Shown piece after piece: positions 1-8,916 of a stretch of DNA of 64,000 nucleotides. Location: the NCBI RefSeq assembly GCF_900116205.1, contig NZ_FOZS01000002.1, forward strand, positions 930,001 through 994,000, read 5' to 3'. Made by a program: the position numbers and the translations under genes. Positions within the stretch are counted from its first letter, which is position 1, and each line of letters opens with the position of its first letter. This stretch comes from Halostagnicola kamekurae. GTDB lineage: Archaea; Halobacteriota; Halobacteria; Halobacteriales; Natrialbaceae. Under the pieces are notes generated by a model. That model worked only from the letters and a program-made list of their open reading frames with translations. It ran no database searches and was not told where the DNA came from.

Positions 1-1
1 G

Positions 2-250
2 ACGAAACCTGAGACCGACATCTCGATCGAAGCGCCGTTCGTCGAGTGGTCCAAGACCGACATCGCCCGCCGCGGGCTGGAACTCGAGGTCCCCTACGAG
101 CACACTTGGTCGTGCTATCGCGACGATGAACCCGCCTGCGGGACCTGCGATTCGTGTGCGTTTCGACTCGAGGCGTTCCGAAACAACGACGCTCGCGATC
201 CGATCGCGTACGCGAAACGGCCCCCTCACTCTGGGACAGACGACGGGTAG
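2..250 (+). CDS. queC: QueC, 7-cyano-7-deazaguanine synthase, C-terminal part
   Basis: The reading frame enters from the left edge and ends at a TAG; 82 residues are visible. QueC makes preQ0 from carboxy-deazaguanine with ATP and ammonia; in archaea preQ0 leads to archaeosine in tRNA. The visible tail holds the family's zinc site: a Cys in TWSCY followed by CGTCDSC, four cysteines in all, then FRLEAF. The phrase IEWSKTDI-like (here VEWSKTDIARRG) before it also fits the family. The start and the PP-loop ATP site lie outside the window. Assignment is firm from the zinc motif; nothing suggests damage. Confidence 0.9.
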   Translation, partial: TKPETDISIEAPFVEWSKTDIARRGLELEVPYEHTWSCYRDDEPACGTCDSCAFRLEAFRNNDARDPIAYAKRPPHSGTDDG

Positions 251-338
251 AGCCACGCCGGTTCGGCCATCAGCGTCTCACAGACTCGAACGACCGCGAG
301 GAAAACGCTCATCCGTCGCTGCATTGAACTACCAGTAA

Positions 339-788
339 ATGCGATCGATACCGCTCGAGTGGTTTCGAGACGAGGACGGCGACTGGACGGTTTTTGCCGA
401 TCGTCGCGGCGAATTCGTCGTCCTCCTCGCCGGGCTTCCCCTCGTCGTTTGGCTGCTCGCGAGCGAGGTGGGCGGGCTCGATCCGGGGTGGCGCTGGCCG
501 GCGGTTCCGCTCGGTATCGTCGTTGGAATCGCGTACACGCGGCGCTATCGATCGCTCGTCATCGATGCACTTCCGGAGGACTCGAGCACGACGATACTCC
601 TGACGCTGTTCGGCAGCGGGTTCGGACTCTCGACGCTCGAGACCTTACACCTCGCACAGCCCGTACTATTGTTTGTACTCGCTGCGGGGACGACGGTGGC
701 GCTCGTCTATGCCCTTCGGCTACTCTCACCGCTTCACGACGGCTGTGAGCCCGCGCGCCGCGGGGTCGATCCCCCGGGAACGATCTGA
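339..788 (+). CDS. Hypothetical membrane protein
   Basis: A 149-residue protein I do not recognise. After an acidic, hydrophilic N-terminus (about 25 residues) come three or four hydrophobic stretches: about 27-45, 51-65, 85-105 and 108-128, consistent with an integral membrane protein. The tail is short and rich in Arg, Pro and Gly. It follows queC by about 90 bases on the same strand and faces the NosL-like gene convergently. No catalytic motif is visible, and no function is proposed. Confidence 0.6.
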   Translation: MRSIPLEWFRDEDGDWTVFADRRGEFVVLLAGLPLVVWLLASEVGGLDPGWRWPAVPLGIVVGIAYTRRYRSLVIDALPEDSSTTILLTLFGSGFGLSTLETLHLAQPVLLFVLAAGTTVALVYALRLLSPLHDGCEPARRGVDPPGTI

Positions 789-828
789 GTCGCTTCGAGG
801 CCGCAGCGAAGACGAAAACCAATCACGG

Positions 829-1401
829 CTAGTAGATCGAGGCCGCCTCGCTGTCCGCGTCCTTGAGTCCGACGATGTCGTCTTCGGTGAGGTCGTCGTA
901 CTCCTCGACGTACGCGACGGCGTCGTCTCGGTCGGCGAACGGCACGGGACTGTCCATCGGCGCGTCGATGCGCTCCTGATCGTGCTCGAGGACGAACGAG
1001 GCCTCCGTCGCGTCGATCAGATCCAGACTCTCGTGGCCCGTCGTCCAGACGGCGCTGATCTCCGCGTCTGGTCCCCCCTCTTTCGCTGGATCGACGTAGT
1101 AATTGAACAGACAGCCCGCGGAGTCGAAGAACGTGGCACCTTCTCCTTCGTGGACGAGCTGTGCGTTCGAGTTGTCCCAATCGGCGGGCAGCATATTACA
1201 GACTGGACACCGGTACTCCTCGGGCGGCTCGATCGGCTCGTCGCCGGGATGGTCGACGAGTTCGATCGGCTCGGGTTCGTCTTCGGAGTCCCCCTCGGGC
1301 TCCTCCGAGCGATTCAGACAGCCCGCGAGGCATCCGGCGCCGACGCCCGCGGCGGCGACGAACGCCCGCCTCGAGAGCGGTCGGCTCCCGGTTCGGTTCA
1401 T
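829..1401 (-). CDS. NosL-like Tat-exported lipoprotein
   Basis: A 190-residue protein. The N-terminus has a twin-arginine stretch (SRRAFVAAAG) and a lipobox LAGC near residue 28, so it is probably exported by Tat and lipid-anchored outside the cell. An acidic linker follows. The mature domain has the CPVCNM motif, matching the CxxCxM signature of NosL, a copper-binding accessory protein of nitrous oxide reductase. Haloarchaea also carry NosL-like proteins outside denitrification loci, and no nos gene is seen here, so copper handling or metal delivery is an inference. It is followed on the same strand by nothing closely spaced; upstream lies the SRPBCC gene about 100 bases away. Confidence 0.8.
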   Translation of the reverse strand: MNRTGSRPLSRRAFVAAAGVGAGCLAGCLNRSEEPEGDSEDEPEPIELVDHPGDEPIEPPEEYRCPVCNMLPADWDNSNAQLVHEGEGATFFDSAGCLFNYYVDPAKEGGPDAEISAVWTTGHESLDLIDATEASFVLEHDQERIDAPMDSPVPFADRDDAVAYVEEYDDLTEDDIVGLKDADSEAASIY

Positions 1402-1504
1402 GCCGGAGGTACTCGGCCGAGTCGCAAAACCAATTTGGTTCGCTCGTCGAACGCGCTTCGAATCGAGGGCTCCGACCGCACCCGCGGGACGTGCGAGACA
1501 ACGG

Positions 1505-1993
1505 TTAGTGAGGCGACTCGAGTCGGTCTTTCGTTCGCCCGTGTCGGATCCGGAACATCGGCTCGAACCCGATCCGGGAGAACGGCGTGACCGCGTCGCC
1601 GACGACGCCGAACGGAAGCGCGTACTCGACGTGATCGCGGAGGATCGTCTCGTCGCCGTCCGCGTGGAACGAGTGGGTATGGACCCAGGTTTCGAACGGG
1701 CCGTCGATCATCTCGTCCCGGAAGTACGCGCTGCCGTCGGACCGTTCCCGCGCCGTGATGACCGACCGCCACCGCTGTCTCGGACCGACACCGAACGGGC
1801 GTATCGAAAGCGAGACGCCGGTCCCGGCGGCGAGCACCGGCGGATCGCGGTCGCCGTCGGGGCCGACCACGGACTCGACGCGCAGGTTCAACCAGTCGGG
1901 CGTGAGCGCCTCGAGTCCCGAAATCGACGAGTGAAACTCCCACACGTCCTCGAGCGGCGCCCGAACTCGCGTCTCTCGCTGGTAGGTAGCCAT
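1505..1993 (-). CDS. SRPBCC (START-like) family protein
   Basis: 162 residues from the second ATG of the frame (MATYQRETRV), which matches the usual family start. The pattern TRVRAPLEDVWEFHSS, then a region around TPDWLNLRV, and a late DHVEYALPFG is typical of SRPBCC cyclase/dehydrase-like proteins that form a deep hydrophobic pocket. The ligand cannot be told from sequence. Many haloarchaeal relatives are annotated only as SRPBCC family proteins. A start four codons earlier (MYPP) is possible. Confidence 0.8.
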   Translation of the reverse strand: MATYQRETRVRAPLEDVWEFHSSISGLEALTPDWLNLRVESVVGPDGDRDPPVLAAGTGVSLSIRPFGVGPRQRWRSVITARERSDGSAYFRDEMIDGPFETWVHTHSFHADGDETILRDHVEYALPFGVVGDAVTPFSRIGFEPMFRIRHGRTKDRLESPH

Positions 1994-2057
1994 GGGCGGA
2001 TACACGCCCTCGAGCGGGAAAAGTACGAAGCCGCCGTTCGTCGGGTCCGGTCGGCGA

Positions 2058-2486
2058 TTACTTCAACCGTTCCTGGAGGAAAGATGGATGTGCCGCCGTG
2101 ACGCCGTCTATCTCGAGGATTTCGTCGGAAATGAGTTCGCCGAGCGAGTCGCCGTCCTCGGCTCGAACCTCCGCCATCAGCATGTGATCGCCGCTCGAAC
2201 TGTAGAGCGCTTCGACCTTCTGGAGGGATTTGAGCGCGTTCGTCGCCTCGACGTATCGCTCGCTGGCGACGTCGATCCCGACGAGTGCGATCGTTTGGCT
2301 CGAGAGCTTCTTCGGATCGATATCCGCAGAGTAGCCGATAATGACGCCTTCTTCTTCGAGTTGTTTGATGTATTTTCGAACGGTTGGTTTCGAGACGTCC
2401 GCCCGATCGGCGATGTCGGCGTAGGACGCCTGCGCATCCTCCTCGAGAACCTCGAGGATGCGATCTTGCGTTGCCTGAGTGCTCAT
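2058..2486 (-). CDS. Lrp/AsnC family transcriptional regulator
   Basis: 142 residues. Residues 1-60 form the Lrp-type helix-turn-helix (DRILEVLEEDAQASYADIAD then VSKPTVRKYIKQLEEEGVI), followed by the RAM ligand-binding/oligomerisation domain with VGIDVASERY and a C-terminal HPSFLQERLK. The start at the ATG giving MSTQATQDR was chosen because it matches the family N-terminus and has a TATA-like box about 25-34 bases upstream; an upstream in-frame ATG would add 35 atypical residues. Lrp proteins regulate amino-acid and central metabolism in archaea; the effector here is unknown. Confidence 0.9.
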   Translation of the reverse strand: MSTQATQDRILEVLEEDAQASYADIADRADVSKPTVRKYIKQLEEEGVIIGYSADIDPKKLSSQTIALVGIDVASERYVEATNALKSLQKVEALYSSSGDHMLMAEVRAEDGDSLGELISDEILEIDGVTAAHPSFLQERLK

Positions 2487-2510
2487 ACCAGTATGTTTTG
2501 CTGGCGCAGA

Positions 2511-2520
2511 AAAATATCTT
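2511..2520 (-). promoter_or_regulatory. TATA box of the Lrp gene
   Basis: On the minus strand the AT-rich decamer AAGATATTTT lies 25-34 bases before the ATG of the Lrp-type gene, in otherwise GC-rich DNA. This spacing implies a leaderless or nearly leaderless transcript, the usual form in haloarchaea. Confidence 0.5.
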
Positions 2521-2691
2521 TTGTATCTGGAAACGACGGATCGTTGATGAACGCCGGTCCGAAACTGCCGCTCCGCCGGTGAGCGCGACACGTCTCGTCA
2601 CCGCCGGATCACGGACTCGAGGCGACGAGTGAGTCGACACCGAGGCCGGGCGACCGTGGAACTTATTCGGCCGGTGACCGCAGAACACCCA

Positions 2692-3030
2692 ATGATCGAC
2701 TACAATCTGATCAGCGGGCTGGTCTGGCTCGCCTGTGGCGCGGCGATTCTCTATCTCGGCTACCTGATCGCCGTTCGAGGCCGCGTCGACCTCCACTCGG
2801 CGTACGAGGAGTCGGTCGATCCGGCCTACGCCTCGCGGTGGGCCGGCGGCACCGCCGTTCTCATGGGCGTGATCGTCGTCCTGTACGGACTTCGAGAACT
2901 AGCGTACGGCTTTCATCCGTACGCCCTCGGCGGACTGGTCGGATCCCTTCTGGTTCTCAGTCACGTCTCGAAGCTGTTCGCCCGCGGGTACGGCCCTCGA
3001 GGAAAGCGGAGGACCGAATCGGATGGCTGA
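2692..3030 (+). CDS. Small three-helix membrane protein
   Basis: 112 residues from the ATG giving MIDYNLISGL. Hydrophobic segments lie at about 5-25, 49-68 and 75-95, separated by a hydrophilic loop with RVDLHSAYEES. This layout resembles small DUF3784-like membrane proteins, but that family name is only a suggestion. An upstream in-frame start at 2629 is less likely since it adds a basic, non-hydrophobic leader. It runs in the same direction as the following lipoprotein gene. Confidence 0.65.
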   Translation: MIDYNLISGLVWLACGAAILYLGYLIAVRGRVDLHSAYEESVDPAYASRWAGGTAVLMGVIVVLYGLRELAYGFHPYALGGLVGSLLVLSHVSKLFARGYGPRGKRRTESDG

Positions 3031-3122
3031 ACACGTTTTCGAGAGGACCGATCGATCGCGCCGCGAGGCGGTTCCAACTCGAATCCGATGAAATAATAGC
3101 CTCCACGAGAAAGTCATTTCGC

Positions 3123-4286
3123 ATGAGACTGCCTCGCACCGCATTGGGTTTCATCATTCTCGCTCTCGTGGTGCCGACGGCTGGCTGTGTCGGTTTCGTC
3201 GATGGGGCTGCGGAATCGGGAACCGAGGTCCGTCAGGAACTCTCGAAAGCGGAGCCGCCCGAGACCCTCTCGGCGACGGTCGAAACGACGACGACCACGA
3301 CCACTCCGAACGGCTCCGACACCCGAACGATAACCGAGTCCGTCTGGCTCCGCGAGACTGGCGAGAGCCGAACCGAAGGCGGCGGTGAGCGATCGGGTGA
3401 CGAGGACGGCGGTTACGTCGTCGTCGACGACGGCGATACGGTCTGGCATCAGGAGTCCGGATCGGTCACGAGCTACGAAAGCCAGAACAACGATACCAGT
3501 CGACTCGAGCGGATCTACGCGGAACAGGAACGATACTTCGAGCGGTTCGACGTCCAATCGGTCGATGAGACGACCGTCGACGGCCGACGGGCCCACCGGG
3601 TCGTCTTCGAACCGCACCAGAACGAGACGGTCGAGCGCTCGATCGACGTCATGGTCGATGAGACGACCTATCGGATTCCGCTCGAGACGGAACTCCAGGC
3701 CGTCGACGACGACCAGCCGAACGAAATCGAGATCGTCTTCGACGCGGAGACGATGTTCCCGCTCCAGTTCGAGATGGTCTCCGATCGGGTCGAGTTTAGC
3801 GTCACGTACCGAGACGTTTCGTTCAACGACGAACTCGAGGACGATCTCTTCGAGTTCGAACCGCCGGCCGATTCCGAGTCGGAGGGGATCACGCTCCCGG
3901 AGATCACGGAGTACGACACTGTCGAGGCCGCAAACGAGTCGGTCTACTTCACCGTGAGCGCTCCCGACGCCGACACGCTCCCGTCCGGTTTCGATCTCGA
4001 GTCGGTCACGCGTACCGTCTATCTCAAGGAGGACCGAACACAGGTCACACAGTCCTACCGGGACGACGAAGACCGAAGCGTTCGGGTCGCCATCGGCGAC
4101 GGCCCGCGGGCAATTCCGGTCGAGGGGTCGCCAGCTTCCGTAAACGGTGCCGACGCGACACTCGGCGAAACCGAACACGGGACCGAACTCGAGTGGGAAC
4201 ACGACGGCCACTACTACCACGTCTTCGCCGATGCGGACCTCGAGGAGGAAACGGTCCTCGAGATCGCCCAGTCGCTACACGCCTAA
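3123..4286 (+). CDS. LolA-like lipoprotein
   Basis: 387 residues. A hydrophobic signal segment ends in a lipobox TAGC with the lipid-modified Cys at residue 22. A Thr-rich linker follows, then a domain of many antiparallel-strand-like segments that resembles the LolA/outer-membrane-lipoprotein-sorting fold found in secreted haloarchaeal proteins. The start was placed at the ATG directly before the signal peptide. It is very acidic, as expected for an extracellular halophilic protein. A second gene of nearly equal length and alignable sequence, but frameshifted, lies at 13059-14211. Substrate and role are unknown; with no outer membrane in archaea, true Lol transport is not implied. Confidence 0.8.
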   Translation: MRLPRTALGFIILALVVPTAGCVGFVDGAAESGTEVRQELSKAEPPETLSATVETTTTTTTPNGSDTRTITESVWLRETGESRTEGGGERSGDEDGGYVVVDDGDTVWHQESGSVTSYESQNNDTSRLERIYAEQERYFERFDVQSVDETTVDGRRAHRVVFEPHQNETVERSIDVMVDETTYRIPLETELQAVDDDQPNEIEIVFDAETMFPLQFEMVSDRVEFSVTYRDVSFNDELEDDLFEFEPPADSESEGITLPEITEYDTVEAANESVYFTVSAPDADTLPSGFDLESVTRTVYLKEDRTQVTQSYRDDEDRSVRVAIGDGPRAIPVEGSPASVNGADATLGETEHGTELEWEHDGHYYHVFADADLEEETVLEIAQSLHA

Positions 4287-4475
4287 TCGGATCGAACCGG
4301 TCCACAGACGCGGAGAATTGAACAGACGGGGCGAACCGAACAGGCGAGGGAAACCGAGGCGGTCCGCGACGGCTATCGTTCTCGCGGTATTTGCTGACAG
4401 CCGTCTCTTCGGGTTTGTGAGATCGGCGCGTCGGCGGCCAGCCCCAAGAAAAACGGGTCGAACGGGTCGCGGTGG

Positions 4476-5411
4476 TTACGTGTGGCGCTCGAGCAGGTCG
4501 TAGCTGCGTTCCCACTCGGCGTCGTCGTCGAAGTACCGCTCGGCCAGCGGTTCCTGCGGGACGCGACCGAGGTTCTTTTTCTCCTCCTGGTAGGACGGAC
4601 TCTCCTCGTCGACGTAGTAGCGACCGGTGAGGACGGTTCCCTCGTTGAGGACGTCCTCGGTCTCCTGCATCATCTGGGCGGCCTCGCCGCGGTCGGTGAT
4701 GTCGAAGTCGTAGTCGTCGGACTCCTGAACGTCGATGTAGGGGACGTACTGGCGCGCGTCCTTGTTCCAGGTCGGACACTGGGTGAGGAAGTCGACGTGT
4801 GCGAAGCCGTCGTGTTCGATCGCTTCCGCGATTATCTCTTTTGCCTGGTTCGGGTTGACCGCCGCGGTGCGGGCGATGTACGTCGCACCGGAGGTCAGCG
4901 ACATCGAGAGCGGTCGGATCGGCGTCTTGGCCGTTCCGCCGGGCTGGGTCTTCGACTTGTGACCCTTCGGGCTCGTCGGCGAGGTCTGGCCCTTCGTCAG
5001 GCCGAAGATCTCGTTGTTGAACACGATGTAGGTCATGTCGTGGTTCTCTCGAGCCGTGTGGATGAAGTGGTTGCCACCGATGCCGTAGCCGTCGCCGTCG
5101 CCGCCGGCGGCGATCACTTCGAGGCCGTCGTTAGCGAGTTTCGCCGCGCGAGCGACCGGCAGCGAGCGGCCGTGGATCGTGTGGAAACCGTAGGTGTCGA
5201 GGTAGCTGTTTAGCTTCCCCGAGCAGCCGATTCCGGTACAGACGAGCGTTTCTTCGGGGGTTCGTCCGACTTCCGGAAGGGCCTGTTTCAGCGATTTGAG
5301 CACACCGAAGTCACCACAGCCCGGACACCACGTCGGCTGTGGCTCGACCCCTGGGGTGTACTCCTCGCGGTCGATCTCTCGTTCGTCGCCGATTGCGTTG
5401 AATGCACTCAT
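4476..5411 (-). CDS. korB: 2-oxoacid:ferredoxin oxidoreductase, beta subunit
   Basis: 311 residues. This subunit binds thiamine diphosphate and an iron-sulfur cluster and oxidises a 2-oxoacid to the acyl-CoA with ferredoxin as acceptor. WCPGCG (C29, C32), GIGCSG (C63) and TQCPTW (C212) supply the four cluster cysteines; GDGDGYGIGGNHF (about 104-116) is the thiamine diphosphate motif, followed by NNEIFGLTKGQTSPTSP. It begins three bases after the alpha-subunit stop, so the two are one operon. Haloarchaea have paralogous pyruvate and 2-oxoglutarate enzymes; the two-subunit form and lengths fit the Kor type, but the substrate is not proved by sequence. Confidence 0.92.
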   Translation of the reverse strand: MSAFNAIGDEREIDREEYTPGVEPQPTWCPGCGDFGVLKSLKQALPEVGRTPEETLVCTGIGCSGKLNSYLDTYGFHTIHGRSLPVARAAKLANDGLEVIAAGGDGDGYGIGGNHFIHTARENHDMTYIVFNNEIFGLTKGQTSPTSPKGHKSKTQPGGTAKTPIRPLSMSLTSGATYIARTAAVNPNQAKEIIAEAIEHDGFAHVDFLTQCPTWNKDARQYVPYIDVQESDDYDFDITDRGEAAQMMQETEDVLNEGTVLTGRYYVDEESPSYQEEKKNLGRVPQEPLAERYFDDDAEWERSYDLLERHT

Positions 5412-5414
5412 GGG

Positions 5415-7328
5415 TTAGTCACCTGCTGCGGGTTCGATGTGTACCTGTGCGGACGGTTCCTCGTCGCCACCGTTGAGGTTGATCTCGGCGGATTCGACGA
5501 CCTCTGCGGGTTCGAACGGGTTGCCGTTGTACTTCAACAGACTTGTCATCTTCTCGCCGTAGCGTCCGAGTTCCTTCTGGATCAGGCCGCGGAACTGGGC
5601 GGTCGCGTTCATCTCGACGACCATCGCCTCGTCGACGCTCTCTAAGAACTCGACCATCTCGGTCTCGGGGAACGGCATCATGTCGGAGACGCCGATCGCC
5701 TTGACCGACTGGCCGTTCTCGTTGAGCCGGGAGACCGCCTCGGCCACTGCTCCCTGGGAGGAGCCCCAGGTGATGATGCCGAAGTCGGCGTCCTCGTCGC
5801 CGAAGTAGGTCTGGTTCGAGTCGTGTTCCTCGTCGAGCTCCTCGCGAATGTGCTCGAGCTTCTGGACGCGGCGGCTCATCTGGTAGACGCGGTTGTCCGG
5901 GTCCTCGCTGATGTGACCGACGGGCGTGTGCTCGTTACCGGTCGCGAGGTAACGCCCACCTTCCTGTCCGGGCAGCGAGCGTGGGCTGACGCCGTTTTCG
6001 GCGCCCGACTCGTGCTCGTAGGCGAAGCGGTGGAACTTCCCGGAGGCGTCGTGTGCGGCCTCCTTGAGTTCGTCTTCGGTGAGCGTCGAGCCGAGGTCCG
6101 GATTCGGCTCGCGGTCGAAGAACTCGACCGGCACGTTCGTGTTCTCGCCCGAGAGCTTCTGGTCGTAGATGATGATCGACGGAATCTGGTACTCGTAGGC
6201 GATGTGGAACGCGAGGCGCGTCTGTTCGTAACACTCCTCGATCGTTCCCGGCGCGAAGACGACTCGAGAGGAGTCACCCTGACTCGTATAGAGGACGAAC
6301 TCGAGGTCGCCCTGTTCGGGTTTGGTCGGCATCCCCGTCGAGGGGCCGGCGCGCATCGACTCGAGGAGGACGATCGGCGTCTCGGTCATCTCCGCGAGTC
6401 CGAGCGGCTCGCTCATCAGGGCGAAGCCGCCGCCGGAGGAGCCGGACATCGCTTTCGCGCCCGCGTGGCTGGCACCGACGGCCAGCGCCGCGGCCGCGAT
6501 CTCGTCTTCGACCTGTTCGGCGATCCCGCCCATATCCGGGAAGTTCTGGCTGAGGATCGTGAACACGTCCGTCCACGGCGTCATCGGGTAGCCGGCGATG
6601 AACCGACAGCCGGCGTCGATCGAGCCGTAGGCGATCGCGTTCGAACCCGAGAGCAGCGCCTGCTCGGTCTCGTGCTCGCCGGTCGGCGCGCGAAGGTCGT
6701 GTTCGAAATCGTACTCCTCGTTGACGATCTCGTAGGCCTCGTGGAGGATCTCGAGGTTCGACTCGAGGACGTCACCGCCCATCGCGTCGCTCATGAGGTC
6801 CTCGATGTGTTCGAGATCCATGTCGAGCAACGCGGCGGTGACGCCGACGCCCGCGGTGTTTCGCATGACTTCGCGGCCGTGTTCTTTCGCGAGGCCGCGG
6901 AGATCCATCGGGAAGACGTGCCAGTCGTTCTCCTCGGCACGCTTTTCTAGCTCGAGATCTGCCACGTCCTCCTCGCTGATGAGCCCCTCGTCGTAGACGA
7001 TGATTCCGCCCTCGCGGAGGTCGTCTAGGTTCTCCGAGAGCGGCTTGATCTCTTCGTTTCCGTAGTAGGCCTCTTCCTGTGGGTTTCGCGCGAACGAGTC
7101 GCCCAGCGCGAGCAGGAAGTTGTAGCCGTCGCCGCGTGACTGTACGTCATCGGCCGATGCGCGGATCTCGACGTACGTGTGACCACCGCGAATCCGTGAC
7201 GGATAGTGACGGTGGGTGAATACGTGCAACCCGGCGCGCATCAGCGCCTTTGCAAAGTTCTGGCTCGTCGAGTCGATTCCATCCCCGGAACCCCCTGCGA
7301 TTCGCCAGATGAGTTCGTCATCGCTCAT
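5415..7328 (-). CDS. korA: 2-oxoacid:ferredoxin oxidoreductase, alpha subunit
   Basis: 637 residues, a fusion of the gamma domain (about 1-190, with GGSGDGIDSTSQNFAKAL and the CoA-region motif RIRGGHTYVEI) to the alpha domain (from about 220, with AGYPMTPWTDVF and a glycine-rich SGSSGGGFALMSEPLG). It pairs with the beta subunit three bases downstream. Together they replace the NADH-linked 2-oxoacid dehydrogenases in central metabolism. A 350-base AT-richer region precedes the gene and must hold its promoter. No damage is seen. Confidence 0.93.
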   Translation of the reverse strand: MSDDELIWRIAGGSGDGIDSTSQNFAKALMRAGLHVFTHRHYPSRIRGGHTYVEIRASADDVQSRGDGYNFLLALGDSFARNPQEEAYYGNEEIKPLSENLDDLREGGIIVYDEGLISEEDVADLELEKRAEENDWHVFPMDLRGLAKEHGREVMRNTAGVGVTAALLDMDLEHIEDLMSDAMGGDVLESNLEILHEAYEIVNEEYDFEHDLRAPTGEHETEQALLSGSNAIAYGSIDAGCRFIAGYPMTPWTDVFTILSQNFPDMGGIAEQVEDEIAAAALAVGASHAGAKAMSGSSGGGFALMSEPLGLAEMTETPIVLLESMRAGPSTGMPTKPEQGDLEFVLYTSQGDSSRVVFAPGTIEECYEQTRLAFHIAYEYQIPSIIIYDQKLSGENTNVPVEFFDREPNPDLGSTLTEDELKEAAHDASGKFHRFAYEHESGAENGVSPRSLPGQEGGRYLATGNEHTPVGHISEDPDNRVYQMSRRVQKLEHIREELDEEHDSNQTYFGDEDADFGIITWGSSQGAVAEAVSRLNENGQSVKAIGVSDMMPFPETEMVEFLESVDEAMVVEMNATAQFRGLIQKELGRYGEKMTSLLKYNGNPFEPAEVVESAEINLNGGDEEPSAQVHIEPAAGD

Positions 7329-7679
7329 AGTAAGGTCAGTGGCCGGTGGGCCAGCAGTACCTGATTCTTCGGTCTTACCTCCCTAAAGACTTTGCTATAG
7401 ATTGCCATGCATCTATCGTGAAGAATGAACAACCATCCACTTTAGACGGTCAGATCTCTCATGTTTGTTCGGAACGTTCACCAAAAGTGTGTGATATCTC
7501 CCGTTCGAAAACCAAATTCGCGTAATCTATTAGTAGAGTGGACGTTCGGTCACCAAACCCAAAAAGAGCTGCCCAGTCTGCCACTCGTAGCGAATAGCGC
7601 CGAAACGACAGTGAAAACGTACTGGAACGATAATATGTTTGGCCTGATTCGGCTATCTGCGTCGAACTCGAGAGTCCGG
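7329..7679. other. Intergenic region upstream of korA
   Basis: About 350 bases, AT-richer than the flanking genes, between the aroC stop and the korA start. On the minus strand a TATA-like TCTTTAGGG lies near 7381-7389. A dyad GTTC-G-GAAC at 7467-7475 overlaps the perfect palindrome GAACGTTC at 7472-7479, and related sequence (GACGTTCGGTCACCAAA) recurs near 7540. Reading frames crossing this region have no protein-like features. It is likely regulatory. Confidence 0.4.
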
Positions 7680-8831
7680 TTACTCGTTCTGTGGATTACT
7701 CGGATGGTAGTCGGTGTCGTACTCTCCGGGCTGATCGTCGAGCCGATCCGGATTAATGCGTCCCGACAGTAGCATGAAGTCGACGAGGGTGAGCGCGAGC
7801 ATCGCTTCGACGACCGGAACGCCCCGCGGCGGAAGGACCGGATCGTGGCGGCCAATGACCTTCTCTTCTTTCAGCTCTCCCGTCTCCCAGTCGGCGGTCT
7901 GCTGGCTCTTCGGGATCGAGGTCGGCGCGTGTAGCGTTACCTCGCCGTAGATCGGTTCGCCCGAACTGATTCCGCCCTGAATGCCGCCGTGGTCGTTCTC
8001 GACCGGCGTCGGGTTCCCGTCCGCGTCGAACTCCCAGTCGTCGTTTCGGTCCTTGCCGGTCCACTCGCGCGCCTCGCGGCCGAGACCGAACTCGAAGGCC
8101 GTCGTCGCGGGCACGGCCATCATCGCCTGCCCGAGCCGCGCCGAGAGCGAATCGAATCGCGGCGCGCCCAGCCCGGTCGGCACTCCCTGGGCTTCGAAGT
8201 AGATCGAACCGCCGATAGAGTCGCCTTCCTCCTGATAGTCCTCGATGAGTTCTTGCATCTCCGCTGCGGTCTCGGGATGAGCACAGCGAACGTCGTTCTC
8301 CTCGCTGTGTTCTATGATCTCCTCGAAACTCACCTCCGGTGCCTCGACCGATCCGATCTGGTTGACGTGCGCTTTGAGCTCGATCCCCTGGGTCGCGAGG
8401 ATCTTCTTCGCGATCGCGCCGGCGGCGACCCAGTTGACCGTTTCGCGCGCGGACGAACGACCGCCTCCGCCCCAGTTTCGCGTCCCGAACTTCGCCGAGT
8501 AGGTAAAATCGCCGTGGGACGGCCGCGGCGCGGTGATAAACGGCTCGTACTTGCCGGACCGGGCGTCCTTGTTCTGGATGACCATCCCGATCGGCGTCCC
8601 GGTCGTGTACCCGTCCTGGACGCCCGATTTGATCGAGACGGCGTCGGCTTCGCCGCGACTGGTCGTGATCATCGACTGGCCCGGTTTGCGCCGATCGAGG
8701 TCCCCCTGGATGTCCGATTCGGACAGCTCGAGGCCGGCCGGACAGCCCGAGACCGTACAGCCCATCGCCTCGCCGTGACTCTCGCCGAACGTGGTCACCT
8801 GAAAGAGGCGACCGAACGTATTGCCGTTCAT
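7680..8831 (-). CDS. aroC: Chorismate synthase
   Basis: 383 residues from MNGNTFGR; an ATG three codons earlier is possible. The enzyme converts EPSP to chorismate, the last shikimate-pathway step, using reduced FMN. Signatures seen: VTTFGESHGEAMG, RRKPGQS near residue 50, GRSSARET around 130 and GGIQGGISSGEP around 280. Length is standard. aroA, which makes its substrate, is on the same strand about 2.8 kb upstream, separated by an ABC exporter. Confidence 0.95.
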   Translation of the reverse strand: MNGNTFGRLFQVTTFGESHGEAMGCTVSGCPAGLELSESDIQGDLDRRKPGQSMITTSRGEADAVSIKSGVQDGYTTGTPIGMVIQNKDARSGKYEPFITAPRPSHGDFTYSAKFGTRNWGGGGRSSARETVNWVAAGAIAKKILATQGIELKAHVNQIGSVEAPEVSFEEIIEHSEENDVRCAHPETAAEMQELIEDYQEEGDSIGGSIYFEAQGVPTGLGAPRFDSLSARLGQAMMAVPATTAFEFGLGREAREWTGKDRNDDWEFDADGNPTPVENDHGGIQGGISSGEPIYGEVTLHAPTSIPKSQQTADWETGELKEEKVIGRHDPVLPPRGVPVVEAMLALTLVDFMLLSGRINPDRLDDQPGEYDTDYHPSNPQNE

Positions 8832-8916
8832 TACCACCACATCAGAGACGCGGACACTTAGCGATGCAGGGATCGAGCCAAGGACTCGAGCGGCCCGATC
8901 GACGCGGCGGAATTCG

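Noticed and set aside
829-1401. Part of a denitrification operon
   Set aside because: The protein has the NosL motif, but no nos reductase or maturation genes are adjacent.
7461-7772. 103-residue ORF upstream of korA
   Set aside because: It overlaps the aroC 3' end, has an unusual composition and no family features; it lies in the intergenic promoter region.
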